Positions 33,891 to 45,096 of a stretch of DNA of 64,000 bases are shown here, piece after piece (position 1 is the first letter of the stretch; every line of letters begins with the position of its first letter). The notes below the pieces were generated by a model. It was given only the letters and a program-made list of their open reading frames with translations, was not told the origin of the DNA and did no database searches. The translations under genes were made by a program, and so were the position numbers. The DNA comes from Takakia lepidozioides (taxonomy: Eukaryota; Streptophyta; Takakiopsida; Takakiales; Takakiaceae), in the NCBI GenBank assembly GCA_030704615.1, contig CM060731.1:87338756-87402755 (forward strand), given 5' to 3'.

Positions 33891-34152
33891 GATCCTGCTG
33901 ATATACTAGCATGATATCTTTTCTTGTTATTTCCTCAGTGGTGTTTGGTTCTGCCCTCTCGCGGCGGTCAGTCAGGGCACAGAGAGACGCGCATCCGTCT
34001 TCGCCGTTTTTTATTTGGAGATTGGGAGAGTCTGCAAGATGAGCATCAATTACGAGCACTAGCTCTTGCGGCACGCGCCCCTCCCGCTTCCTCCATGCAG
34101 CCACCCTCATCGGCCCACATGCGACTTCGTTATAGTCTCATGTTAGGCCGCG

Positions 34153-34690
34153 TTGCGAGTATTCACGCGCGGCCAAGGCTTTGGCACCTTTCACACCAGC
34201 GCCTCCATCAACGGATACTATCACTGCCCTCGAAGCCCTTCACCCATCAGCTCAGGATACTCTTCCGCTTTTTATCGAGGACTTCAAATCCACTCGCCAT
34301 TCCAGTTAGTCTACGGGCTGCAACCATTGCTAATTCCGGCGGAGTTTGTTGTGCCCACCTACAATGGTGCTAGTCCGTAGTAGCTAGAATGTACTTGTTC
34401 CCTTTACGACGCGCAGCTGGCTTAATCAGGCCAATGAAGTCCAATCCCCATTTAAGGAAAGGTTCGCCTGGCAATGAGGTATGCAATGGCGTGACACCAC
34501 TTGCTGTGAGGGGACCCATCCTTTGGCAGTGGTCACAGCTCCTGCAGAATCCGTGGGCATCTCTGAATAGTCGTGGCCACCAATATCTTGCTTATTGCTC
34601 ATGCGACTTTGAGAAACAACCCTATCCGTGTTCACTCGCATGAAACCACACTCATCATGAACTAGTATAGCATTTGGTCAAACGAGGTGT
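34153..34690. pseudogene. Gypsy integrase remnants in two orientations
   Basis: On the plus strand, 34280-34365 encodes HSPFQLVYGLQPLL and an AEFVVPT tail, typical of the end of the integrase core of plant gypsy elements. On the minus strand, 34640-34385 encodes a zinc-finger CDHCQRMG motif followed by KWGLDFIG and RRKGNKYILATTD, the N-terminal finger and first catalytic region. The two halves face opposite ways, so part of the gene is inverted. A stop follows the ATTD segment. Confidence 0.65.
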
Positions 34691-36431
34691 GGTTGGAACC
34701 ATCACCCATTGAAGAGAATAGGCCGATGATTGTTATACTCGAGTTGCAATATGCTCTCAAGCTCTCCGATGTACTCAAGATTGCTTCTCTCCAGTTGGGT
34801 ATGTCTCATGCTTGACACGGAATCTTGCCAATATGTTGCACACAATCCGGAGTCAAATGTGGTTTTGCGGCGCATGTCAAGTGCATGGATATGGAAATGA
34901 TGACCGTGGACCCATATTGAGGTGCACGAAAGAGCGAATTGAGAGGGACCCCTTGCAATCTCTTCCACCAACTTTGGCACCGCATCCCCTCTTGCAATTG
35001 CGTCTTCAACTCCACTACAAAGCCAATCACGAAAGGGTCTCAAGGGCTGAAATTCTAGGGGCAACCGGCTCGATGGCACATCATCATGCCGACCAGCGGT
35101 CCGCAATGCTCTAGCCTCTCGCGCATGGTTTCACCTCCAAGCTTGAGCCTCCTCCAACCTTGGTTTGTCCTCATCCGCATGTCTTGCCTCCCACTCAACA
35201 ATGCATGAGGTGTTCTTCAATACAAAGTTATGTGCTTGCTCGACCAACATGCGGGGTAGTTTCACCTTTCTTAACTTCTTCGGCAAACAATATCTTTGAT
35301 TGTTGCATCCTCATCTTCCTTCCACATCCGAGGGGCCTCCTTGTCCATCCTTGTCATGTACTTTGTGTGCAATAAAACATAGCTTCTTGCAAGGTATTCC
35401 CCTCCGCCATGCTACCCTCCGGGTGTGCCATTTGCCGCACGTGTCCCTTCAAAGTCTTCATGTAGTGCTCAAGGAAATACATCCACCGAGAGTGAACCGG
35501 GCCGGAAATCTCCACCTCTTCCACCAAGTGCACTATCAAATGCACTTGGACGTCAAAGTAAGAAGGAGGAAGGTGCATCTCCAACAAACAAAGGACCACC
35601 GCCGCCTCCACCTTCATGCGGGCAAAGTTAGTCTCTTCCATATCTTTTGTGCAAATCCATCGGAATAAATTCCCCAATCTATAGATTGCTTGACAAATAT
35701 CGGGCGTCAATGTCCCACGTATTGCGACAGGAAGAATGTCTTGCAAGATATTGTGGAAGTCATGAGACTTCACACCATGGATTTTCTCCTCGTTGAATTT
35801 GAGACAGAGGGATGACCAATATCCGGTTGGCGTCCAGATGGCACATATTGTGCCGCGCACCTGTTTTTTTCTTCCTTTGTCCATTGCCAAGGTGATGGCC
35901 TATACTTCCACCGAAAAACGCCCTGATTGTCCCTGCCATCTTCTTTGGCCCAAAGATATGGCATGCGAGATTATTCTTTTGAGCTCTCACTTTACAGCGA
36001 GCTGGGAATCTAGTTTTTGTGACATTCCTTTCTTCACGGCCGGTGTCATGTTTTCAAATAAACGGAGAAGTGTTGAGCACACAATCTTCTCAATGTGCAT
36101 GGGGTCAATGAGATGATGAATCTTCAGGTCCTACACATATGATCACCATATTTTCTTACATCACTGTCATACATTTAATCTTAATCATGGAAGACAAGTG
36201 ATGCATAGTCCCTATATGAAATATGATGATAGTTACATGTAGTACTTAGAATGGAATATTTGAGGAATTTACCGTCGAGTATGGCAATTCATGGAAGATT
36301 GATAGACATTTCATGCCAATCTTGTTTGCATCCCCAATCCATAACCCATCCTTTGACCTCTTTCCATCGGTCTTGCCAAAACTTTCCAGATGGTTGGATC
36401 GGTGGAGGACGTGTCTCCTCTTTCCCATCAA
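34690..36431 (-). pseudogene. CACTA TNP2-type transposase relic with DUF4218/DUF4216-like regions
   Basis: Minus-strand pieces appear in the order expected for TNP2 proteins. Near 36240-36430 is a stretch like the end of Transposase_21. Near 36060-36120 is DPMHIEKIVC. At 35890-35354 is a 178-codon frame with KSHDFHNILQDILPVAIRG, then LPPSYFDVQVHLIVHLVEE and RWMYFLEHYMKTLKGHVR, the DUF4218 signature. At 35100-34702 are GHHFHIHALDMRRKT and YIGELESILQLEY, resembling DUF4216. Frame breaks separate them. TNP2 is the CACTA transposase; this copy is dead. Confidence 0.8.
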
Positions 36432-36448
36432 ACAAATGCTTTTGTCTT

Positions 36449-38470
36449 CTCAGTACTACGGTAAGGGGGGTTTAGCGACGCCTGTCCCCCCTGCCTCTCC
36501 CGTGCGACGCCCCCGCTGCGCCCCATCTTGCGACGTTTCCGGCGTCGTAGGAATAATGCCAAAATCCACAAAAACGTGAATTTTGGCCAAGTCCTACAAT
36601 GCGATGCCTCAGGCATCACAGCTGAATAATTTTTTTTTATAAAAACATCGCAGACCAGCTGCAACGCATTGGGAGTCGGCCCCTGGTGTGACCTTTGGAC
36701 GTCGGTTGGGAGGTAGCGACGCCCAGGGCATCACTTCAAGCACCCCAGGAAAAAATAAAATAAATAAATAAAAATAATATTTTTTAAAGGCGACGCCCTG
36801 GGGTTTTTTTTTTAGTTTTTTTTTTTTGAATTTTTGCAGATGCTGTAACTTCTTGATCCTTCCTCCTCCCAAATACTAAGTCTGCCCCTCTCCAGAAGCC
36901 CCGCATCTTCCAAAAAACACCAAGTCCCAGCCTTGTATATTGCGATCTAACAACCCTAAATTTGAGCCAACCTTTTGAAGTTTTTGAATGTTTTGCATCC
37001 TAGCACTATATACAATAATTATATATTCCATGTAATTATGTGAAGGTATTGTTAACTTAAATTATATATATATATATATATAATTACATAGTCATTAAAT
37101 GAGGAATTAAAATGACTGTATATTCTATCTAATTATTTATATATATTTCAAATTACATGAATTTGAGATATAATTGTGGAGTCGTTAGTGAAGTTGTTGA
37201 AACCACTTACAATTCCAGTAATTTATATTTATTTTATTTCAATATTTAAAATAAATCACCAATAAGTCGACGTCAACCTCGCAGTCATTCATATAACTTT
37301 TATTTTTCAAATTTCTTAAAAAAAACACTGAGTCACAGTCATGTAGTCATATGTGCATCTATTCATATGCATACGTCATTCCAGTATAGTGGTGTCCGTG
37401 ACTACTAGTCATATCTGAGGCATATCTGTCATGTCAATATTCGTGGTCAAACATGTTTGACCTCATATGAGTAGAGTGCGGAGTCATACAGTCGTATATA
37501 TGACTTCCCCGCATCTACGTGTCGACTGTAATGTCATTCGCGTCTACATATGACATTTTGTAGACAGATCTGCCATGACTGGCACAAATGGCAGTCATGA
37601 AAACCGCAAGATCTGTTGTTGTTAAGCTGAATGAGGGAATGAAGCAATATTATTGAGATGAAGTACATAATCATTTTGTTTCAACAGGGCTTTCAGTTTG
37701 CTTGGGACTTAGCACAAAAGGTTACCGAGCCTGCCCATATTGTGGTGATGACCTTGATGCCAGCACTCTCGGGCGACGCCGGGGTCCGTGGTGGATGCGA
37801 ATATGCGACGCCTGAGACGTCGCAGCCAAGACGTCGCATATACACAATTTAAGGCGACCGCGGGGGGGGGGGGGGGGGGCATCCAACCCCCCTGAAAATC
37901 CCCACTAGCGCCGCCCCGGGCGTCACCATAGCGATACAGAGGCATGGCAAAATATATATATATATATATATATAATTTAAAAGCGACGCCCTGGGTCGCT
38001 ATTGTTTTAATTTTTTGTTATATTTTTATCTCTATGACTATTTGTGAGTCCGTCTTTGTTATGTTTTTGGAATTGGTTCAAAAAATGGCGGGACACACAC
38101 TTGCCATGTAGTGACAACATCGAATTAATGTCAAACCTAACCCATGAGCAGGTGTTTGCAAGTAGCCGACACATATCGAGTTCCTAAATCATTCAACGTG
38201 TTGTTTGGCAAATTTGAACTCAAGACCTCTAGATTATACACACCGTAAGACACTTCACACTAACCAACATATCAGTTCCAAAACTTACACACAATCATAT
38301 GATTTAATTGTACATAAGGTAGTTCATGCAGACATCAGTTGCTCGTCGGGACCTCAAAGCGACACTCCTCGCGTCGCTCAAATATAAGCGACGTCTCTGG
38401 CATCGCTTTTCCTGTACCATCTACTGCAGAAACAAAAAAATGATCAAGTCATTTTAAGCGACGCCTTAGA
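36449..38470. repeat. CACTA-like DNA with repeated GCGACGCC motifs
   Basis: GCGACGCC or its inverse recurs at about 36475, 36509, 36534, 36716, 36790, 37774, 37806, 37982, 38350-38400 and 38458. Subterminal repeats of this density are typical of CACTA ends. The left edge reads CAGTACTACGGTAAGG, possibly a mutated CACTA end. A G run lies at about 37862-37879, and TA runs at 37065-37081 and 37952-37973. Confidence 0.5.
37320..37625. repeat. Second copy of the CACTA right end
   Basis: This stretch matches about 18995-19348 block by block, including CATTCCAGTATAG, TTCGTGGTCAAACATGTTTG and the terminal AACCGCAAGATCTGTTGT, here without the final GTAGTG. It is a diverged relic of the same CACTA family, near the TNP2 relic. 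Confidence 0.75.
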
Positions 38471-38479
38471 CATCTAAAA

Positions 38480-40333
38480 ATGACTTACTGAAGGCATTTG
38501 ACTTGCAAGACCTGGACATCCCATGGGGCGAAGCTCCCCCGCGGTCGCCTTCTCATTCAATACTTTAGATGTGATGCCCTAGCCGATGGATTGGGTGCAA
38601 AGTCCAACACGAATGTTAGTGTTGTTTTTCGTGCAGTACTTGGTGGAGAGATTCTTAACCTTGCATTTCGAAGGTCCGGCTTGAATGGGCTTACTCTTGC
38701 AGTGGAAGGCTCCTGGAGAAATGAGTATAGGCAGATATGCATGATGACATGTCATGCTGGTGCAAAAAACAGCGATATGAGTGGTGATTGTGATATCAAA
38801 ATCTGCCTCCACATTTGAGCGGCTTTCTCTCTCAAGCAGCGCAACATTGTGGAAGGCACCACCAGAAACACCCTAGCCCACAAGTAGTTGGCTAGCAGTT
38901 TGAGATATTTCTCCGGGCTGTGATTGAATGAACTGGAGATTTCATTTTTAGCTGATGGTTTCATGTAGGTGGTGCCTGATTCCGATTTCGGAATATGGCA
39001 GTCTCAGTGGACTTGATGTTGTTGGAATGGGAATAGCAAAAAGACTCCCATAGAAATTAGCTACATGAACATACGCAATATCAAATACCTTGAAGTACAT
39101 ATGATTGTTGAGATTGTTTACACAGATTGTTAGCGACGGTGTTCCTCCTTTGGCGTCCAGTCCACATGAAAACGACGAGAATGTCGCTGGAGATTGACGT
39201 TCAATTGCTGACATTCTGCCTCCTTGTAACACCATTTTGGTGTGCAATGATGGACATCAGAACAGGTTAGCTCTTAGAAAAGTACGCGAGATTGCACGAT
39301 GTTAATCGTTGGTGTTCCTCAAAAGAATAATGGATCTCCAAACGAAGGATATAGGAACCAAATAAAACACCACGAGGACGCTGTCAATTGTTGGAGATCG
39401 GATTATGCAAGCAGGGAGAATGACTTCAAACAACTTAAAGACTAGGATTATAAGATACTTGAACAATCCGCCAAGGAACAAGTGACACCATCAGCCTGGA
39501 TGATTTGAGTGCGTGTTCTGAAATACATCAATGAATCATCCAGGATGATGGTGTGAAATATTCCGGGACGGATTATCCGAATACCTTGAGTTCCCCGCTG
39601 TAACAACTCACTATGCCTGCAGAATCATCACATCTTCGAATGACAACATTTTCGTTGTTGAATGCGTGAGCATAGAAAAAACATCACTCCGACCAATCAC
39701 ATGTGGCACTGTTGAGGTAATATAACACTTTGGCAGTCGGCTGGAGAACCAGGACGATGCTGAATTCCGCTTTTCGAACCACGAGTGATCGCGCGACATA
39801 TCTCTGCCTCTACCACCATTGAGAACCCCAAAGAGCCGAGTGCATCCAGATTTCAATCAACCACAATGGTGCCATCAGTTCGTCAGGGAAGGAATTTCGA
39901 AGCCGCCAAATTACTTCAATCCATTTGAAGAAAGATTTTAACAGAGCTTCACAATCCGCTCAGGAACAAATGAGACGACCATCGTGGGAGCTTGAATTAC
40001 GAGATAGGAACCCGAATTCAGTCATAGACGATGATCATCACTTGTTCCCCATCGTAATATGAAAACATCGGAAAATTTCTTCTCCTCCAACCTCCTCCAG
40101 CTTCCAGCCTGATCTGTTATTGCTTAAACTGACAATGAAGTCAACTTGTTTTGATAACATCTGATGGCACTGCTGATCTATGCTAGCTCCACAAGAGGAT
40201 ATATGAAGGAACCACGCGCGATCGCGCGTAATTTCTCTCAAACTTCGATGACTAACATTACAGCCGAAAGGGTCTGGCATAACATTGACAGAGTTAAATA
40301 ACATATGTGTGTAATGAACAGGCCGACCATAGT
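38480..40333. other. Mostly unassigned; possible exons of the minus-strand HAD-like gene
   Basis: Short frames exist on both strands (plus 38498-38818, minus 38752-38964, minus 39611-39856). None shows a motif I know. Some could be 3' exons of the locus to the right. Confidence 0.25.
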
Positions 40334-41756
40334 TTAATTCATCAATAACACAGAGTTGCTTCCCAAACGGCTCACACTCAATGCATATATTCGAGATCGC
40401 CGTCGAAAACCACTGATGGCGGAATTCTGTGCACCCGAGGAGATGGATACAGTGGGAGATTGATGTAAGATATGACCAGACACCTCACTGGTAGCTGTAC
40501 TTGATGACCTCGACAAACGTAAAGCCTCGCGGTCCCTCCGCTCAACCTTACGCTGCCGGTCCTCTTTCTTCCCTGTCGAATTTGATTCTGAACTTGACAC
40601 TGGAATATAACTGTGTGGAGGCAGCACATAAGGGAATTGTTAAGGAAAATACAAAGATCATTGAAATATCATTGATCTCACAAAAGTCATGTGAAGTCCA
40701 CATACATATAAGTACAAATAGAGGTTGAAGTAAAGCTGATGGACTACACACAAAATAGGGCAATGATAAACTACGTACCCAGATAATCGGGATCTTTTTG
40801 AGGGGGGTGTCAAACAGAAGCATCAATAAATCTTCCAAACCAGGACAAGTGAACGTGATTTCAATCTATCGGAGGGCCGGAAGATTTGCAGGAGTTCTTG
40901 CCGATGTAATCAACAACGGACTGGGCTCAATCAAGCCAGAGAGAAAAGGCCACAAAGCTTTGATGAGGTCAACCAAATCCTCCAAATTGCTTGATTCCTT
41001 GAATGTGATGGGGAAGACTCCAGTATTCACTGGGTTTCGGAGTGCCTTGGATGGGTCATCGTCGACCAGTAGAATTTGCCCCTGCCTAGCAAAATTTTTC
41101 CCACTAAATTTTACGAGAATACTCTTAATATCTTTAATAAGATATTTCATTCCAGGCTTAATATGTCTAGCTGTATCTGTGCAATGCTCGGCAGACCATA
41201 TGAAACGAAATTGTTTCATATTTTCTAGGGGAACGAAACACTCAAACATCTTGAATACAGTATCCCTCTCAGAGCAAGACCAAATCGCTACATGAAAATG
41301 AGTCAATGCAAGTCGAAGAAACTCCAGCTCTTGGAACCACAAATGGTCTTGCGGGCACCCGAATTGTTACTTTCCTCAAGTGGAACCTCTGTTTAAACAA
41401 CTCAACTCCGGTAGGAGGTGTAGCAAAGAAGTCCATTGACACTCAGTACCAGCAACATGCGTTTGTGTTTCTGGACACCACACATTTCTTGAGTAACAAC
41501 GTTCTGAACCATCCAAAAGAGCCCATTAGTTTCTGTTATCTGACCCAAAAATTAGGTATTTCCAATACATTTTGCAACTCAAAAAATGCCACAACGTACT
41601 TGCGTTTTGTGGTTTACCTAGTTTCTATACCCTGATTTTCAAATGGAATATTTTGCAAAGGTAATATTTTCAGCATTACGACACCCAATTGAGACTTGAG
41701 ACAAAAAATCACAATCGGGAGTCTCTGAGTTTCCTGCAACCACGCGCGATCGCGCG
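40215..41756. repeat. Palindrome CGCGCGATCGCGCG, two perfect copies
   Basis: Perfect 14-bp palindromes lie at 40215-40228 and 41743-41756, each preceded by AACCA. A diverged third copy (ACCACGAGTGATCGCGCGAC) lies near 39778-39797. They sit inside or beside the minus-strand HAD-like locus. Confidence 0.8.
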
Positions 41757-42606
41757 AGGTTACTTTGTGCAAAGTTGTGTCAACAATGTAAATGATATAT
41801 GTACTGATTACTAAGAAGCCATAACCAATAAGACAGAGGACCAAGTGAAGGAGATACTTATTACCTTTGCTAGATTTACCCTCCGATTTTGAGGCGGGTT
41901 ACCACTGGAGGCAGGTGAATGTTGAAGGGATAACAGAACGCCAGATGCTATTTTTTCATCGTCGGACACGACCACCGCTGATTGCTATGATCTATGACGT
42001 TTCCTTGACACAGGACCATCCGGAATTCTGGGGGGTTGGGGATGTGCAAAAATATTTGCCGGTCTTGTCGGTGTGCTGACCTCAATCGGCGAATGAGTGA
42101 GTTCAATAACCTTCTCGCTGACGGTTGGCAATGGAATTCGGTTTCTTTCTTTCTGCACATCCTGAACCGAATTCAAACGGAAAAAAAGGGATTACCTTGG
42201 AATACAACCCCACAGAAGTTGCCGCTTCACAGAAAGGTCATAAGTTGCAGCTTTTATGGCCTGGAGTAAAGAGAGAAAATCAGAGGATGAACAGAAACAC
42301 GGTAACAATAAAATGCATGGATGAAATAGAATTAAATCACCTGACTTCTCAGCAGCTGAGGTGTCTAGCCCTCGTGATCCGGTGACCCGCTTGGAATTAC
42401 GACATGATGAGGAGGCAGTTGAGCGATGGTTGCAACCAATTGTTCGGTAGACTCATGTAGATGCCCTGTGACGGTGTCTGGTGGAAAGTGTTGGGAGAAG
42501 GACGGCTCCAAGGAGAATTCCCAAGATATTGAGAGTCACTTTCCACTATGCAGCCAACCCTAGTTAAATCATTGACCCTGCTAACTGTGGATTCATCTTT
42601 TGACAT
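40334..42606 (-). pseudogene. FCP1/NIF-type HAD phosphatase-like gene, probably degenerate
   Basis: The best segment (minus 41342-40866) encodes LTHFHVAIWSCSERDTV, then ILLVDDDPSKALRNPVNTG, matching the middle and the last motif of FCP1-homology (NLI-interacting factor) HAD phosphatases. Upstream, near 41450, LLVLSVNGLL sits where the family has a DxDG(T/L) nucleophile motif, so the first Asp appears as Ser and the second as Asn. The frame between these parts shifts near 41345. Ser/Pro-rich frames at 41985-42176 and 42397-42606 and a basic Ser-rich frame at 40334-40627 may be other exons. The family removes phosphate from proteins such as the polymerase CTD. The upstream side is cut by the LTR at 42645. 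Confidence 0.5.
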
Positions 42607-42644
42607 TTTGAGCCTCGAAACACTCTCCATAACAGCAATGGATG

Positions 42645-43373
42645 TGTCGCGGCCCTTTGCCTTGAGGGCAGGGGGTCGGGACACATGAGGGGCTGCCCCT
42701 ATGGTGTGGGCAGCGGCAGCGATAGGTATGGGGGGGCTGAAGCACCCTTGAGTGCCCAAGGCACTCAAGGAGGCGGAGGCGCTCACTAGGTGGAGCCCCG
42801 CACACCGGGTTGCGGTGGGGGTGGCTCCACAAGGGGTGGTGGTAGCTTAGCGGGACTTAGTGGGGGTGGCATAGGACTCACCATGGGGGCGGAGACCTCG
42901 TGGTGGGAGTCGTGGGGAGTCTTGGGACTCATCACGGTCCATAGGGGCCGTGGTGAGTGGGCCAAGACTCACCGCGACTTATCACCGGGAGTCGAGGGTT
43001 TTCGTGGTGGTTCGCCATAACATGGCATGGCTGGTTGTGAAACCCCCGCGGACAGCTACAGAAGTATATATAGGGAGTAGTAACCCCGAGAACGGTGCAA
43101 GCCCGTTGGTGACCAAAAACTAGTGAGTAAGCGAGCGAGCCGGAAAGCGACCAAAGAGTGGGGAGCTGTTCCGGACTGCCAACTACCAAAGGGAATTCCC
43201 GCTGGTTCCAAATCGGTGGAGGGTTCTTAGAGAGAACAAAGGGGGGACCGTTATGCCCCGGTGAGCAGCCGAAGCTCCAAGTTGGCCCGGCGGCCAGGTT
43301 GGGAGTTAGGCGCGCGCATCAAAGCGAGTAACTATGACTTGAGGGGGAGCTTACCGAACTGAGGTGCGCGACA
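42645..43373 (+). repeat. 5' LTR, chromovirus copy 1 (729 bp)
   Basis: Begins TGTCGCG and ends CGCGACA, a 7-bp terminal inverted repeat with the canonical TG...CA. A TATATATA box lies at 43065-43072. GTAACCCCGAGAACGGTGCA follows in all copies and could be near the transcript start. Confidence 0.9.
43065..43072 (+). promoter_or_regulatory. LTR TATA box, chromovirus copy 1
   Basis: TATATATA followed by GGGAGTAG, conserved in all four LTRs of the window. Confidence 0.7.
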
Positions 43374-43375
43374 CT

Positions 43376-43387
43376 TGGTATCAGAGC
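43376..43387 (+). other. Primer-binding site, initiator-Met tRNA
   Basis: TGGTATCAGAGC is complementary to the 3' end of the plant initiator-methionine tRNA and starts two bases after the LTR end. Confidence 0.9.
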
Positions 43388-43428
43388 TTAGAGTTCAGTA
43401 CGCGATCGTCCTTGGGATTGGCCTCATC

Positions 43429-45096
43429 ATGGGGTCGGGCAAGCCAAAGCCAAAGCGGAATGGCCCAAAAGATGATGATCCTAGTGAGCCCGATGGGGGC
43501 GACGTGTCACCGAGGCGGCCTTTTGAGGAAGCGATGCATGTTTCTGAAAACAAGGCCGCTCAAGAGCGGGAGGAATCCGAGGAGTCGGAGCCCGAGGAAT
43601 CCTTGAGAGCTCCGACAAACCAACAGATGCCTCCCATGCCGGCAGCCTTTTGGGAAGGGTTGCTGGCGCAGTTTGGCGGGACATTGAAAGACGTGTTGAA
43701 GGCGGCTAATGCCACTTCCACTAAGGCAAAGTTTAAGGTGAAGCCTAAGGAACCCGGCACCTTCGAGGGCGTCCGAAATCGGAAGGCACTCAATACCTGG
43801 CTCCTTGAGCTAGAGCAGTACTTCCGGGCGGCCAAGTTGAGTGACGAGGATCGGGTGGAAGTGGCTCCCACCTATTTGAGGGGCTATGCTCAACAATGGT
43901 GGCAAAAACGCCTTCACTACCGAGGTCCAAGCCCGGAAACCTTGAACTGGAGTGGGTTCAAGGAATTGATGAAGAGACAGTTTGTGCCCCTCAACGCGTC
44001 CTGGCTCGCCCGGGACAAGATGAGGAATTTGAAGCAAACAGATGACATTCGGGGGTATGTCCAGGCTTTCAATGTGTTGTTGCTCGAAGTCGCGGATATG
44101 GCAGAACCAGAAATGGTCTTCAACTTTGTGGCGGGATTGGCCCCATGGGCCAGGCGGAAGTTGGAGGAGAAGCCACCCAAGACTTTGAACGAGGCCATTG
44201 AGAGGGCTGAATGTTTCTCGGATGTCCCTAAGGGCGAAAGACAAGGCCGTACGGAGCTGAACCACAAGAAGACCCGGCGGGAAGGTGACTCCTTCCGACC
44301 GGAAAAGAAGTGGGATAGGCCACGCGGCGACAATGGCACGTGGAAATTGAAGGGAGGGCCTTCACACGTCAAGGCGGCACCTGGTGCTCCGAAAGGAAAA
44401 GTAGGTGCAGCGCCTTATGGCGGACAGAAGGCGACATTCGATGGAGTGTGTTTCAATTGCGGGGAGCCCGGGCACATGGCCAAGAAGTGCACGAAACCCC
44501 GACAATTGAACATGACTCGGGCGACCACGGAGCTGTCGGAAGATACCATCAGTCGCTTGGTGGAAGCGGTGGTCGCGAGGACTTGCAAGGTAGGCAAATT
44601 TTCTTGTGAGTTGTATCAGGAAACTGACGTCTTACGTAAAGGGAGTCAGTTACTGTTCGTGGATGGGATAATATCCGGAACTAACGTGTCATTGTTGGTG
44701 GACACAGGAGCGTCGCACTCCTTCATGACACCGGCAACGGCACAAAAGTTGGGACTCCCAACAAGTGACGTGGGGGCCTCTATTGAGGTGCGTTCTGCCA
44801 AAGGTGAACCACAACTGGCGACAAGGTTGGCGTTTGATGGTCCTCTTCAACTGGGGAGTTGGGAGGGACGTGAGAACTTCACCATCTGTGAGATGGATGG
44901 AGTGGATCTCATTTTGGGGATGACCTTTTTGAGCAAATCCGGAGCGGTCATAGATGGCCGCAAGAGAGTAGTCACACTGCCATGTGGGAATGGTGGCGAG
45001 GTCTTACGAGTGTCGGAAACGCCCAAACCCGTGGGAGGGCGAATAAACCTCCTGTCAGCAAGAGAGTGGGCCGTGGAGGAGTCACACGAGCCCTAG
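43429..45096 (+). pseudogene. Gag-protease part of the polyprotein, chromovirus copy 1
   Basis: The frame starts at ATG 43429 (MGSGKP), the first ATG after the primer site. Residues ~100-270 form the retrotransposon Gag domain (WLLELEQYFRAAKL, QQWWQKRL). A CCHC knuckle, CFNCGEPGHMAKKC, is at about residues 343-356. A protease with LLVDTGASHSFM follows near 425. The frame ends in TAG at 45094-45096, where copy 2 has CAG. The uninterrupted element therefore encodes Gag and Pol as one reading frame, and this stop is a mutation or an error. Confidence 0.85.

Noticed and set aside
43376-43387. A tRNA gene fragment
   Set aside because: Only the primer-binding complement of the initiator-Met tRNA 3' end is present. 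No cloverleaf can be drawn here.
43375-43428. Earlier start of chromovirus Gag at 43375
   Set aside because: That position is TTG inside the primer-binding region. The first ATG in frame is 43429, with the same position conserved in copy 2.
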